Assembly: GCA_916613615.1 (NCBI GenBank)
Contig: OU744721.1
Coordinates: forward strand, 72,917,060-72,981,059
Length of the DNA: 64,000 nucleotides
Direction: 5' to 3'
DNA from: Steromphala cineraria
Lineage: Eukaryota; Mollusca; Gastropoda; Trochida; Trochidae
Shown here: piece by piece, positions 38,911 to 51,891 of the stretch
Numbering within the stretch: the stretch's first letter is position 1
Layout: every line of letters starts with the position of its first letter
The notes under the pieces: generated by a model
Databases searched by the model: none
Told to the model about the DNA's origin: nothing
What the model saw: only the letters and a program-made list of their open reading frames with translations
Translations under genes and position numbers: made by a program

Positions 38911-39145
38911 TTAAAGGGGGGGGGGGAATATATGGTGATGTCAAGAAAATGAAAATAAATGGTTCCAATTGAAAGACAATGTATTTACATTGAATGAAGC
39001 AGTAATAAATCAAATATACAATGTAAAGTGCAGCCATGCGATTCCTTTTTCTTACAAAAAAGAATTAAAGATGTGCAAATAACATGGCAGCCAATGGATT
39101 TGATGTAAATACAATTTTCAAAAACAAGTGCTACTGCCTCTTTAA
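38911..39145 (-). mobile_element. TTAA-flanked MITE, third copy, reversed and internally deleted
   Basis: Bounded by TTAA at 38911-38914 and 39142-39145. Read in reverse it follows the MITE at 55490-55845: shared strings include ggttccaattgaaagacaat and gcgattcctttttcttac, and it ends in gtgctactgcctctttaa. About 150 bp of the family's body is missing, and the left terminal repeat is replaced by a run of 11 G. Confidence 0.8.
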
Positions 39146-39227
39146 GAACCAAAAAAATTTATCATCAAATGCAATCATATAAATGTATTTCTCGTTAGCT
39201 ATCATTGTTACTAACTGGCATCCATTG

Positions 39228-39569
39228 TCGCTTATTTGAAAGTTTAAAGAATCGAACTTACTAATTAAACTTATACATCACTATGTATATTTTGCTTTCA
39301 GATACAATTCATCAAAAGGGAATTATATATTTTAGCTCTCAGTTTGCACTGAAAATCGATTTTATGAACCAATAACGATCATCCAAATTACCTTTTTTAA
39401 TTATTTTTTTGAAATCGGATTACTAAATGATTGCTTTTGTACAAAAATATATAGTATATAAATATTTTCTCAGAAAATTGTAACAAGCGGTATAAAGTTT
39501 GTTCATCATGAATTATTACAAACGATTTTGATCCAAAAGAATATTTATGACTTCTGCTATAACTTCTAC
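39228..39569. repeat. Duplicated segment A (partner 43871-44198)
   Basis: Starts gtcgcttatttgaaagttta and ends gacttctgctataacttct; nearly the same sequence reappears at 43871-44198 with small indels. No coding content recognised. Confidence 0.9.
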
Positions 39570-40468
39570 TACTATGACCACCACCACCACCACGATCACG
39601 CATTCATCTTGTACTGCAAGGGTTAGACCAATGAGTCATGGTATAACATTCTTATGATATATCTCAACTATTATGGCGCCATTTTGACATGTGATTATAT
39701 TCTTAGTGAGAGAGTAAATGCCCAATACTAATTACTGGCAGGAGATTGAATAGATGATACGTCATAAATGAACTGACCAGAGAAATAGGTTTATCTATGT
39801 ACAATGTAATTCTAGGGGATTGCTTTACAATCCAGGCCATAAAATAATTGTTGCCGATTGATTTGATAAAGAATTTTCAGAACTGAAAGTTACAAATCAG
39901 CTTAAACCATACGTCATACCTAGTGAAATCTAACCGCTCAGTAGTTATTTTCCCATTTGGATACGTTTTGAAATAAATAATTTCATTGCACAATGAAACT
40001 AAATATTCTTAATTTGAGAAGGCTTTAATTCTAATTGCACAATAGATTTTCACAATGTAAAATGCTTCACTCTAAATTTTGATACACAGTATTATCATTT
40101 ATTAGATATCCTTACAAAACAAATATTGAGCAACATGAATAAAAGATGATAAATGAGATTATTATTTCCGAAAATGTGTCCTATATGGTCAATATATATA
40201 TGTTTCCTTATCTTAAAACAAATTTAAACATCTCCATTCTAGTTTTTGATATTTAATTTCCAACAGCAATACCTCTACCCATTGTCTTAAGAAAAAATCT
40301 TCATGTGCAATTCCATAGACGTTGACACATTTTCATTTACAATTGACTGCCTCCGAGGGACAGTATTCATGTTCTGTCAAAACATTGGCTGGTCTTTTTC
40401 AGTTATTATTTAATGATGATTAAAGCTTCTTGGTCACATAGGACATAATACCTCTGAAAGCAAATTCC

Positions 40469-41152
40469 AAAAAACTTTTTGGATATTGCAAAATTATATT
40501 TCCCAATGCATTTTACTTTTTTATGATTTCTGAAAAGTGTTGAAGCTTTAATTTTTGCTCTGTCATAATGAGAATTTTAAGTACTGCCAAAAAGTGTTTC
40601 CTTGAATGTCCAATTTCCTCTTACACATATATAAAAGGAGTCAAATAATAGAGACTATAATACTCTCCCATCATTTCACTACATAGACACAGATCACACC
40701 CAGGACAAATGTCTGACTGAATTATACAGTAAACAGTATCTTTTCACTTGGATGATTGCAAATTATTAATCATTGTGTCTCTCATCTCTAAGCAGTGTCT
40801 CACAAAGAGACTGTCAATAGAGTAATGTCCCTGTCTCCTTCTGGCTACAACTGTTTTAGTATTATTTTTATCTATGACATAACATGTGTCCGGTATTACA
40901 CTTTACTCTTCTTTTACACATTTATTTCATATATCCGGATGATTAAGATTGTTAATCATAGAGCGCTGTAAAATTTCAGTCTTAAAGCAAAAAAGGTACC
41001 ATATAGAAAAAGGGGCTTGAGTTACAAAAACAAACTTTTCAAGTGGGTAAAAAGTTATTCCCGTAGTCACAAAGCGGTTACTTTTACACCCATCCTGTTT
41101 TAGGGTATGAACGTTACGCCACCTTCTCGATAAAATTTCAACGAGAAAATGA
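40469..41152. repeat. Duplicated segment B (partner 44199-44882)
   Basis: About 684 bp highly similar to 44199-44882, including the strings agatcacacccaggacaaat and aacatgtgtccggtattaca. The similarity stops at 41152, inside the foldback element 41091-41258. Confidence 0.92.
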
Positions 41153-41258
41153 TTTGATTGGCTATATCCCAAGTCGGGCCGCGCGATCAGATCTAGCTTC
41201 TGAGCCCAGGGTAGGGATTAATGGAGTTAGCGTAATGTTCGTACCCTGAGACAGGATG
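41091..41258. mobile_element. Foldback MITE, 168 bp
   Basis: The left end CATCCTGTTTTAGGGTATGA (continuing acgttacgcc) is the imperfect complement of the right end, ttagcgtaatgttcgtaccc then tgagacaggatg. Flanks cttttacacc and ctttactcc may be an imperfect target duplication of 8-9 bp. The copy of this region at 44.8 kb keeps only the left part of the element. Confidence 0.7.
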
Positions 41259-43069
41259 CTTTACTCCCTGCGATAGGAACATGTGTATTGAAGGTTAACT
41301 CGCGTGATACTTCTATCTACCTGATCAAATAAACCTCGGGTTCCAAAACAGATTTGTTTAAATGTTTTGGACAACCTTTTTTGGAATCGAAATAAAAAAC
41401 AATGAAAAGTAGAAATTTGATAGATATATGATGTTTCTTGAATAGTCATAAACGTGCTCAAAGAATTACATTTCATACTTTTTCAATTATATTTTTATTT
41501 GACGCATTCTATAATGCTTTTACATTTAATGACTATCTTTCATACACCGGTTAAGATTTGTCGAGGTTATAAGTCCAACAAGTTTACAACGAAATAATAC
41601 ATGTACATTTAACTTCTTTTACAAATTGCAGAATTGCAAATGGCCACCTAGGCAAGTAAATAATAATCATGATTGACTGGATAATCAATTTTGAATGACT
41701 GTATAAGATGAAAGCTTGTTTGTTTTTATGAATACTCAATTCTTATTGCACTCAGTGTTAATATGAACAGAGATAATTCAACTGAGGTCTGAGTATCTTC
41801 TTATGAAAACAATTTCCATGTACAAACCAATGCTTTCGATATAATTCACTGGATTACCAAAATAACCACAATTGCATATCCTATTTTTCAATTACACCAA
41901 CGAATACCTTCCCAAATAAAGCAAATGTTTATTTTTCTAAGAAATTATAATTTGTTTAAACTGTGTTCAATGCATCAAAATATAAAACTTACGAAGACAA
42001 TAGTTGTAGATAATGAATTGATTGAACTAACAATACTATCAAACCTCTATGTTACTGTGTTTAGATTCAGACGTTTATGAAATTATTATTATATGTATTT
42101 TCTATAACACTCCCTAACTTCCTTGTATATCCTGCAATAATTTGACCAGGAGGTTAATCGTTTTAACTGATTTTAAACAGCAGATAGTTTTAATGTCTAG
42201 AATCAATAATACCATGCTATGTCTACGAACAAATGGAAATACGACAATTAAGATGGTATTGTCGTACAATCAAATCAACACTGTTTACAAAAAAAAATAT
42301 GTATATGGAACTAAAACGTGAACAACCTTGACAGACAGAACCACAAATTTCTTCCATACATGTATGTATCCCGCATTCAATATCAAAGGCAATTGTAGGA
42401 AGATAAACAAAGAGTGTCTGGAGCAGATAGTGACGACATCTAATCAGTATTTGTTGTCAACAGTCAATCTTGTGGTAATCATAATGCGATTAGTAACAAT
42501 TCTTTTATCAATGCTTGAAGCAGACAGTTCCCAAATATGTGCACATCTTCCCTTATTATTGTTTGTTAATGTTATAATGCTGCGTTCAGTGTCGCGTCTA
42601 AATCTGGTTTCTTTATCCAAGTAACGTGCTTGCTTTGATGTTGTAAATATGCTTTACTATGGCCAACTATCACTTGCATACATGTATGAAGTAGTACTTA
42701 TCTTGTCGTTTTGATTTAAGTCATCCAGCTGTATTAATGGTTGTGTAATACTATTTAAAAAATCAGTAAAGAATGCATCATATTTCCAATATCGTTCAGT
42801 GTGTTTTGTTATAAGGCTGTGGTCAGTGTCGTGTCTAAATTTGATTTCTTCATCTGACGAACGTAGTTTTTGCTGTTGCAAATATGATTAAATACTATTA
42901 ACAGCTATCACTTGCATACATTATGAATTATTATTTATCTTAATTTTATATACTGTATTAGTGTGATACTACACTAAAATAAGTAAGGAATACATCATAT
43001 TTCCAATATCATACATTGTGTTGAAGTTTAAAGGCTCTGTTAATTAACAATGTCAAACCAAAATTTACC
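41259..43069. other. Duplicated DNA without a recognised gene
   Basis: Contains the partners of the 35.3-kb and 36.9-kb blocks (about 41640-41850 and 42390-42670). Short frames only. Confidence 0.5.
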
Positions 43070-43872
43070 AACAACAAAACATCAAAGATTTTTCATAAAG
43101 GTTTTAACCTTTATGTTTATGAAAGTGTAGACAGGATTTTATCATAAAGTGCCATGTGAAATTTAAAAGGTTTATATGTGCAGAGGATTTGAATATAAAT
43201 TTCTTGGTGCCAAAACATTTCCTACGTTCTGATAGAAATGACAAAGGAAGGATCAGGCTTGATAAGGAATATGTGTTTATGATTATGTTGTAATATTTAA
43301 TAAACATCACTTCAAAATGATGATAAAATGTTATATTGTTTTGTGTTGAAATTTTAAAGTAAAGCAAAAGACAAATAAATCAAAGTTTCATCACATCTCA
43401 GTTTCAATTCAACAAATAGTTGTGTAGGACAGAACGGAAAACATTAAACATTAAATAAAAGTTTGTTATAACCTTTAAAATTAACGCACAAATCATGTCA
43501 TATAAAGTAAAATGTTCATTTAATCATCATTGTACCGTGTGTTTTGGGGTTTTTTTTAAATATAATTTTAGATAAAAAATATTGTTTCACTCATCAAACT
43601 TTAGAGAAGACACTCTAATTTTTAAGGCAGATATTTAGCAATTATCCATCCAACTGACTGTAAAACATTCAAAATGTCACTACTAATCATCTTTTAAATT
43701 TTTTTTCATTTATGTAAAACAAGCAAGAAACATCATAACAGACTGATGATAAGGACTACTATGTTTTGAGAAAATATATACATTTATATATTTCTTTCAT
43801 TTTTCATTTCGTTCATTTGCGGTTTCTGATGATAATAGTTTAATGTCATGTCATTTCATAGGTAAAAAATGT
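43070..43872. repeat. Duplicated segment C (partner 44889-45675)
   Basis: About 800 bp closely matched at 44889-45675, e.g. gacaaaggaaggatcaggct and gtgtaggacagaacggaaaa in both. No gene recognised. Confidence 0.92.
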
Positions 43873-45675
43873 CGCTTATTTATAAGTTTAAAGAATCGAA
43901 CTTACTAATGAAACTTATACATCACTATGTATAGTTTGCTTTCAGATACAATTCATCAAAAGGGAACTAGCTCGCAGTTTGCACTGAAAATCGATTTTAT
44001 GAAACAATTACGTTCATCAAAATTACATTTTTAAAAAAAAATTTTTTTTTAAATCGGATGAATGCTTTTGTACAAAAATATATAGTATGTAAATATTTTC
44101 TCAGAAAATTGTAACAAGCGGTATAATGTTTGTTCATCATGAATTATTACAAACGATTTTGATCCAAATGAATATTTATGACTTCTGCTATAACTTCTAA
44201 AAAGCGTTTTGGATATTGCATAATTATATTTCCCCATGCATTTTACTTTTTTATGATTTCTGAAAAGTGTTGAAGCTTTAAGTTTTGCTTTGTCATGATG
44301 AGACTTTTAAGTTTTGCCAACATGTATTTCCTTGAATGTCCACTTTCATCTTACACATTTTCAAATGGAGTCAAATAATAGAGACTATAATACTCTCCCA
44401 TCATTTCACTACATAGACACAGATCACACCCAGGACAAATGTCTGACTGAATTATACAGTAAGCAGTATCTTTTCACTTGGATGATTGCAAAATATTAAC
44501 CATTGTGTCTCTCATCTCTAAGCAGTGTCTCACAAAGAGACTGTCAATAGAGTAATTTCCCTGTCTCCTTCTGGCTACAACTGTTTTAGTATTATTTTTA
44601 TCTATGACATAACATGTGTCCGGTATTACACTTTACTCTTCTTTTACATATTTATTTCATATATCCGGATGATTAAGATTGTTAATAATAGAGCGCTGTA
44701 AAATTTCAGTCTTAAAGCAAAAAAGGTACCATATAGAAAAAGGGGCTTGAAATACAAAAACAAACTTTTCTAGTGGGTAAAAAGTTATTCCCGTAGTCAC
44801 AAAGAGGTTACTTTTACACCCATCCTATTTTAGGGTATGAACGTTACGCCACCTCCTCGATAAAATTTCAACGAGAAAATGAAATATTTAACAACATAAC
44901 ATCAAAGATGTTTCAAAAAGGTTTTAACCTTATGTTTAATGAAAGTGTAAATAATATTTTATCATAAACTGCCATGTGAAATTCAAAAGGTTAAGATGTG
45001 CAGAGGATTTGAATATAAATTTCTCGGTGCTAAAACATTTCCTTCATTCTCATTGAATTGACAAAGGAAGGATCAGGCTTGATAAAGAATATGTGTTTAT
45101 GATTATGTTGTAATATTTAATAAACATCACTTCAAAATGATGATAAAATGTTATATTGTTTTGTGTTGAAATTTTAAAGTAAAGCAAAAGACAAATAAAT
45201 CAAAGTTTCATCATATCTCAGTTTCAATTCAACAAATAGTTGTGTAGGACAGAACGGAAAACATTAAACATTAAATAAAAGTTTGTTATAACCTTTAAAA
45301 TTAACGCACAAATCATGTCATATAAAGTAAAATGTTCATTTAATCATCATTGTACCGTGTGTTTTTTGGGGGTTTTATTTATATAATTTTTCACTCATCA
45401 TACTTTAGAGAAGACACTCTAATTATTAAGGCAGATATTTAGCAATTATCCATCCAACTGAGTGTAAAACATTCAAAATGTCAATACTAATCATCTTTTA
45501 AATATTTTTTCATTTATGTAAAACAAGCAAGAAACATCATAACAGACTGATGAAAAGGACCAATATGTTTGAGAAAATATATACATTTATATATTTCTTT
45601 CATTTTTCATTTCGTTCATTTGCGCTTTCTGATGATAATAGTTTAATGTCATGTCATTTCATAGGTCAAAAATGT
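43871..45675. repeat. Mosaic block A'-B'-C' (copies of segments A, B and C joined end to end)
   Basis: A' (43871-44198) begins exactly where segment C ends (ggtaaaaaatgtcgcttatt), B' (44199-44882) follows directly, then C' (44889-45675). In the upstream copies A and B are separated by about 0.9 kb and B and C by about 1.9 kb. The B'-C' junction cuts through the foldback element present whole at 41091-41258, so the mosaic is the derived, deleted version of a tandem duplication. Confidence 0.88.
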
Positions 45676-48600
45676 ATATATCCATGTACTTTCATAAAAC
45701 AAATTTAGGGTCATTTATAAGCTCAGCTTATAGTCCTGAGGTGAAGACAGTGTAGATTAAATAGTTTGTGGATCAACTTACATTGAGGCCTTTCTCTAAC
45801 AATAAGTGTTACGAACTGTATATTCAGAGATAGATAAGTATTGTTCATGACTGGACAGACAATTTTCAAGTTGACATAGAGAGTTTAAAGATGAGCACAT
45901 ACTGAGCAGAGTGCATATCGCTTCATTTGATCATGTTGTCATCAATTAATCCTTTGGACAAAACAATGCATAGGGTCAAACTTAACTGCTTTCATTTAAA
46001 AGTAACAAAATGCTTGATAGGCATTATTTTTAACAAGAACTACCATGACATTTAGAGTTTTGCCAAAAGATGGTCCATACCCTTTGATGTGGTTATTTTC
46101 AAATATTAAAGAAGATGTCTTTTTTGATATGTGACGTCTGCATTTTAACGAACAATGGATTCAACTTTTTATATTCTTCCAGTAAATAAGATATATAAAG
46201 GGACTCTAAATGACAATAATATGGTTTCTATGATGAACATAAAAAGTACAAGGGTACAGAATGGAAAAATGAGATGCAACTCATTTCTACAATTATTGAT
46301 AGAAGAGGAACAAAACAATGAAAGATATTTTTCTCAAACCTAGTAATTTGGTACTATGCAACCTATATTAGACGATTGTATGACTGAAATGGTTTGTATG
46401 TCAAGTAGTCGTTCATACAGGATAAAGTCCACCAGCGGTATTATGTTACCAGATGTATAATGTCTCAATAGGTCACGACATTAAATAACAATAACTACCG
46501 GTAGATATTCAATTGATGTGTAAACATAATAGGACGTCGAGTGTTTGTAAGCACCTTGAACAACCACGAGTGTTTGGATATGTGCGCTATTTAAATATAC
46601 ATTTAATAAAAAAAATTAAGTTGATTTAGATGAAAACAAATCCTGCTGTCCAAAGACGACTTATGATCAGATCGATTGAAAAGACAGAGGGCCTTGGGAG
46701 GATATGATGTTTAGAATTGGATGTAACTGTAAAATCTGTTTCTGTCACAAATGAACAATCAACGAGAGAGTTTGAATTTGGGTTTACCTGATGTTAACTT
46801 CCAGTACTTATATACGATTGAAGAGAAAGGAAACATGATTTCCTCGTTGACCTGCGATCAGTTCTATTAATGAAACAAAACCTAAGATATTGACATTATT
46901 AGATCAATGGAACTTCGCATTTGGTCAGCCTTAGCTTAAAATGAATTTGTGTTTGTTTTGTGATATTGAAAAATTTAACCATTATTAAAATTCTTCAAGG
47001 GCATTTACAAGTTGGGTAGTAATACCAGATTATGATATGGATGTCAACTTCTTTATTTATTTTACACGACGTTTCTGGGCTATTCTTCAATGTAAAGTAT
47101 ATTGGAATTATCAACACCATCACTTAAGAAAAATTCAGTTCATTATATTATGAACTAAATGCAAAATTAAGCAATACGGTTATCGCTTAAGGCCATCATG
47201 GCACAAAAAGGTTTGATTTTCGAGGTTTGAAGAAACTAATTTCTGACTGTTTACTTATCATAACAAGAACATATTTCATATAAAGGTTGCATGTAAGTTC
47301 AAACCATAGATTTCTAAACAATAATCATAGTAAGTGTTAATTTCTGAATAGAATAGTTTAATGTTGAAACATTTTTTCTTTGAATCGAAATTTTGATATT
47401 ATTGAGTGTTTTATTATTAAGATTGTTTAAATACTGAGCCTAAAGTTCAGGGATTGATTGACAGATTAGACTCATCCATTCGTAGCCAACGTTTCCTTTG
47501 GAGTAGGCTATTGAGGTCTAACATCAAGTGTAACCATTTCAATATGGACAGATTAATAGATATTGGTCAAGGCTAGACAGACAATTTCTTACTTAACATA
47601 GAAGGTTGAAAGTTCAACACTATACTGATCGATGTGCTTTTGAATTTTTTTGTCTGAGTTTGCCTTATGCTCATATTGACACTCAATTAGGTTTTGCAGA
47701 CATAATAATGCTTGTCATTGAATGTATGATTACTTTACAATAAAACTGCAAAGGGTCAAATTCATTGGCATTCAGTTTAACTAAGCAACGAAAGATTATT
47801 GAGTGACATCATTTTAAATATCGACTTGCGTGATATTCAAAGTTCTTTCAAGTTTGTTTTTAAATATTTATTTTCTAGGAATTGTATATCTGCAGTTTAA
47901 GAAAAAAATGCAACAAAACGTTTTGAATATTTGAAGTCTCAGTTACAGTTTCGGATATCTGAATGAAAAGAACGCCCTCAAAAGCCTGAAGCATTACAAT
48001 GGGCACATTCATGAGTAAGTAAAAGCTTTATTTACTTTACTAAAAAAGGGACTTGCCTGTACAGAATATATACATGTAGCGTTGTATGTTTTCACTTAAA
48101 GACTTTTGTCTGAAGTTTAGATTTTGCAGATGACATTTGTACAATATGAGGCTGTTTGTAATGAATTCAAGAATAAGTTTTTCAATAAAACTGAAGCAGC
48201 ATGGAACTGATTTCTTGTACACAGAAATATATTTCCATGGTTACTGCAACAAACGACAAGGTTATTATTCAATAAAAATGCCTAATAGTTAGGTTCTGAT
48301 CATTGCAAAAATTAATACAAATAAGAACGGTAATATACCTGAATATATTAGATCAAAACCTTTATCTACATGTATATTCAAATTCTTCCAAGAAAACACT
48401 ATGCTCGTTAAAACAACCATTTGTCTTACGTGTAAATCAAAATTAAAAAACTGAAATATCTTAATCATATTTTTCATGTATTGTGTATTCAGAGCAATTA
48501 CATAAATGCTTTCCAAAACGGCTATGCAGATACTTTTACTTATTCTATAAATTACATGTAATTTGAGATGACTTATTGTTGTACATTTGTTAGAGACGAA

Positions 48601-48900
48601 GGGAAGCTACAATGACAATGGTGATGATGTATGTTTTTATGACAAACATTTAGAATAAGTAAATGGTTATGCCTGAAATAGTGTAAATCATGCTCAACAA
48701 AATACATGAACAGTTCATGGATGGTTCATGAACATTTCATTGTAATGTCATGTTTTTCTACAATTAAATATAAAAACTTAGTAGATAGATTATAATAATA
48801 TGTACATAATAATCAACCCAAGAACAATTATGAAGTATTTTTCAGTATTTCTTTGTGTATTTCTTTAACTTAATTGTCTGAAACCCAACATTGTCCATTC
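45676..48900. other. Diverged repeat DNA, no recognised gene
   Basis: About 45800-46035 resembles 47508-47815 (tgttcatgactggacagaca against tggtcaaggctagacagaca, then further matching blocks), an old local duplication about 1.75 kb apart. A fragment near 46504 (ggtagatattcaattgatgt) matches 49058. Confidence 0.5.
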
Positions 48901-48984
48901 CATGAGTGGGCATTGTGAGTCATGTATAGTCGGTGTTCCATATAGAAAACCTTAATTTTGAATTAATTTGCAAAAGGATAAGGC

Positions 48985-49235
48985 ATGAATGACCTATCAA
49001 CGATCAGTTTCAATGTGCATACAACTACAATATGTCACATCCTTATAAGACGAATTTCGGTAGATATTCAATCGATGTGTAAATATTTTGGCGAGCCAAT
49101 AGGAAAAGTAGATACATCTGAACGACCCTATCCCAATCATGAAATGGACGTCCTCCAACGCTTGTCTAACAAAAAGCATTTTAGAACGAATGTCTGGCTT
49201 TACAGAAAAGTGGATACTTCATTCATCACTACATG
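48985..49235 (-). repeat. Diverged repeat unit related to 50460-50650
   Basis: About 200 bp aligns with 50460-50650 (atatgtcacatcctt, gatattcaatcgatg, tcatgaaatgg, atacttcattc). Both copies keep an open minus-strand frame over roughly 55-60 codons with similar pieces (THRLNIYRN here, THWLNINGL there; KDVTY and KGVTH). Whether this reflects coding constraint is open. Confidence 0.45.
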
Positions 49236-49809
49236 TAGGCCCACATAATATTAAATTATGCTTATTTTATGTTTACACCAATGCCTATTACCCCAAAACG
49301 GTTAATCAAATTCTTTGCATTTGCATATCAAATGAAATATATCATCGTAGTTAAAATCTGTGATCAGTGATCAATCGTTTGAAACTATTTTACTCATAAA
49401 AAGATATATTCCATAGATATATGTTAAACAAAAATGAAAACAATATTGATTAATTGATTGACACTAACAGATTCAACATACTTCACCTGGTTGAGCCTAG
49501 TTAGTAATAAAAAAAATCATATCCAACGAACTCCATGGGCGATTTTAAAAATGTGTATCCATCCTCTATCAGCTACCTCGTTTCACTGCAAAACCTAGAG
49601 GCTCTTGATAAACTATCTATCTATTTATCTAATGTATATTTTGAATTTGTTTCATTGATACGTCATTGTTTATCGAAAATTAATATGTGCTTTTACATCC
49701 CATTTTTTAACTGGCTCCTTCCCCAAAGTGTTTTGAATCGCAAGACGATGCGACCTACTCATTAATTCTTTATTCTGTGCTTTTCTGGAAGAACCCATGA
49801 TTTGTTAGC

Positions 49810-50155
49810 ATGATTCTTTACACTGCATCAAACTACATGTATAATGGTTTTAAAGATAAAATTGGGACCAATGGAACCATTATCGACAAGTTGTCATGTG
49901 GGGTTCTCCTTAATGGATATGGATATTCAATCATCAACGGCTCGAGACAAACTGTACTGCACTGCTTAAACAATTTCGAATTTCAGGCGGGTTATACTTA
50001 TTGTGAAGTATGGTTTATAAATTGGCATGTCTGTTTGGAATGTATCTGATGATTTTATTTCTCAACTTGAATAGTTGGTTCTGTCGGAAAAAAGCACAAA
50101 AAGCACAAAGTTTTCTGCAAAATTTACCCAAAGCAAAGAAAGGTACTACTTTATT
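49810..50155 (+). other. Two overlapping open frames resembling an ectodomain-plus-membrane segment
   Basis: Frame 49810-50049 and frame 50010-50285 overlap by about 40 bases. The second has a hydrophobic stretch (LACLFGMYLMILFLNLN) followed by basic residues (CRKKAQKAQ...LPKAKK) and then a ggtact sequence. This pattern resembles a single-pass membrane exon with a frameshift, but I recognise no family. Confidence 0.2.
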
Positions 50156-50413
50156 TCAATTTCTGATGTCACTGTTTGATAATGGTATGCCTACTTGTTT
50201 TGTGTTCCATACGTGTATACGGCTTTGTTACCCGTTACTACGATCGCTACTTCCTGTCTTTTTATTGTCGTCTGTAATGTCATAAAACCGTCTTAAAGTC
50301 ACTGCAGCTGGCTATAGCAAGACAAAAGAGCCCTTTCTGGATATTTCAAGCAAAACACAATTGAATAACATCGTTATCAGGAAATTACTACCCTCGGAAG
50401 TAAGTTATTTGAC

Positions 50414-50767
50414 TTATAAATTCGTTCCTTCATATAGCACATTTCCTCGAGTATCAATCTTTATACATGTATACATATGTGTCACACCTTTAAATAATAA
50501 TAATCCGTTGATATTCAACCAATGAGTGAACGTGTTGAATAGAAGATGTATCTGACAGGAAAAATCATGAAATGGCTGTCCCTTTTCTCCACAAGAAGCA
50601 ATTACAGAACAAAAGTCTGACCTCACGAAATAGTCTGGATGCTTCATTCACTTGACTGGTTGCACAGCTTGAATCTTTGTGCCACTCAGTTGTACAAAAT
50701 ACCTTACAATAGCGGAAGTCTGTTCAGGATATATAGTGTCCAACACAGTTTGTTTGTAGACGAAATC
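50414..50767 (-). pseudogene. Paralogue fragment of the 61.0-kb minus-strand frame, with an in-frame TGA
   Basis: Minus-strand codons from 50767 read DFVYKQTVLDTIYPEQTSA then IVRYFVQLSGTKIQAVQPVK, a TGA (plus 50648-50650), and continue open for 77 codons (MKHPDYFVRSDF...). The 61-kb copy has IVRKAVEITGRIIQSGQPVK followed by RIKPPDKF, so the TGA stands where the partner has CGA (Arg), a one-base change. Protein function unknown; I recognise no domain. A weaker relative may occur just upstream at about 50.93-51.14 kb (ADIVRCLVV on the minus strand). Confidence 0.4.
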
Positions 50768-51138
50768 TTTACTGTTTGATTAAGGGCATTTCAAAAGAAC
50801 TTTTAAGACAGAAACTGTATCACAATGTCTTCCTCTGTCAGGTACTGATGTCTTGTAAGCATGGAATGTTGATTGTGTCAAGTGTTTAATCTTTCAATTG
50901 TTTTTCAGTGATCGTACAGTAATCACTGTTAATGACTGATAGATAAGTTCATTTGAGGAACATCTTTGAACCTACATGTATGGCAATTTAAGGTTAATAT
51001 TTTTATCAATGCAGGCTCACATGGATCTATTTCATTCGTTTCATTCGTTACCACTAAACACCTCACTATATCTGCTCTGAGAATAGTAAATAGATAATTT
51101 GAAAGAGTTATAACAATTTCAGTTTTTTGGAGATTGCA

Positions 51139-51675
51139 AACTAGTGTCCAAAAGAAAAATGCCGCCCAAATCACTAAATATTTAATTCCACGGAGGATTG
51201 AAATGACAGAAACATATTTTATCAAGAACCCATCTTACTTTGATGAACAGTTTTCAAACTTTATCTTTTCATGTTTTGGAGAACGATGCCTTCAAAGAGC
51301 ATCGATTTGTAATCTCCTTAACTAGGCGAGATAGCAGAGAGAAATTGATCACTTTTGCTTGTTTTAGAACAGCCTACAGCAAATACACGTCAACAGGTTA
51401 ATGTGAAATAATGTGCATTATTCCATAATCTATTTATATCAAAATTAATGCAGAATATCTGCCCAAAAGACATGATGAAATTGAGATTTATGTACCCCAG
51501 GTGGGTTTAAACATCCACAAAAAAGTATTTGTATATGATCGTAGGGAATATAATTGTGCACTCTTCTTCACAAGACATATGCTTATCGATTATATTTAAG
51601 ACAAATCTATCCGTTAAAAGAATTTAGTTTTTGTTGATGTTGAAAAGATGGTAGTGTTTCTTTTGGACAGCAGTT
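51139..51675. mobile_element. Short non-autonomous Tc1/mariner relative
   Basis: Starts AACTAGTGTCCAAAAGAAA and ends with gtttcttttggacagcagtt, an imperfect inverted pair that matches the terminal repeats of the larger element at 52981-54115. At 537 bp it has no transposase remnant I can see; a deletion derivative or MITE of the same family. Confidence 0.65.
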
Positions 51676-51891
51676 AACTAACTTTTGAGACACTGTGGTA
51701 CCTGACATGTTTATTCGCAATGATGTTGAATGGTTCTGAGTACTTAAAGAGATTGCATGTGCACAAATGACTAAACCAATCCATTATCTCAAAGAAATAA
51801 TTATCTGTAATGCAGGAAATGGATAGCCACAAGATATCGTTGGTAGATCATAAATTATCGTTGGTAGATCGTAAATTAAACACGATATTTC

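Noticed and set aside
43871..44882. Retroposed spliced transcript as the origin of block A'-B'
   Set aside because: The points where A and B leave the shared sequence lack GT/AG or CT/AC borders, and there is no poly(A) tail or target duplication; tandem duplication plus deletion explains it better.
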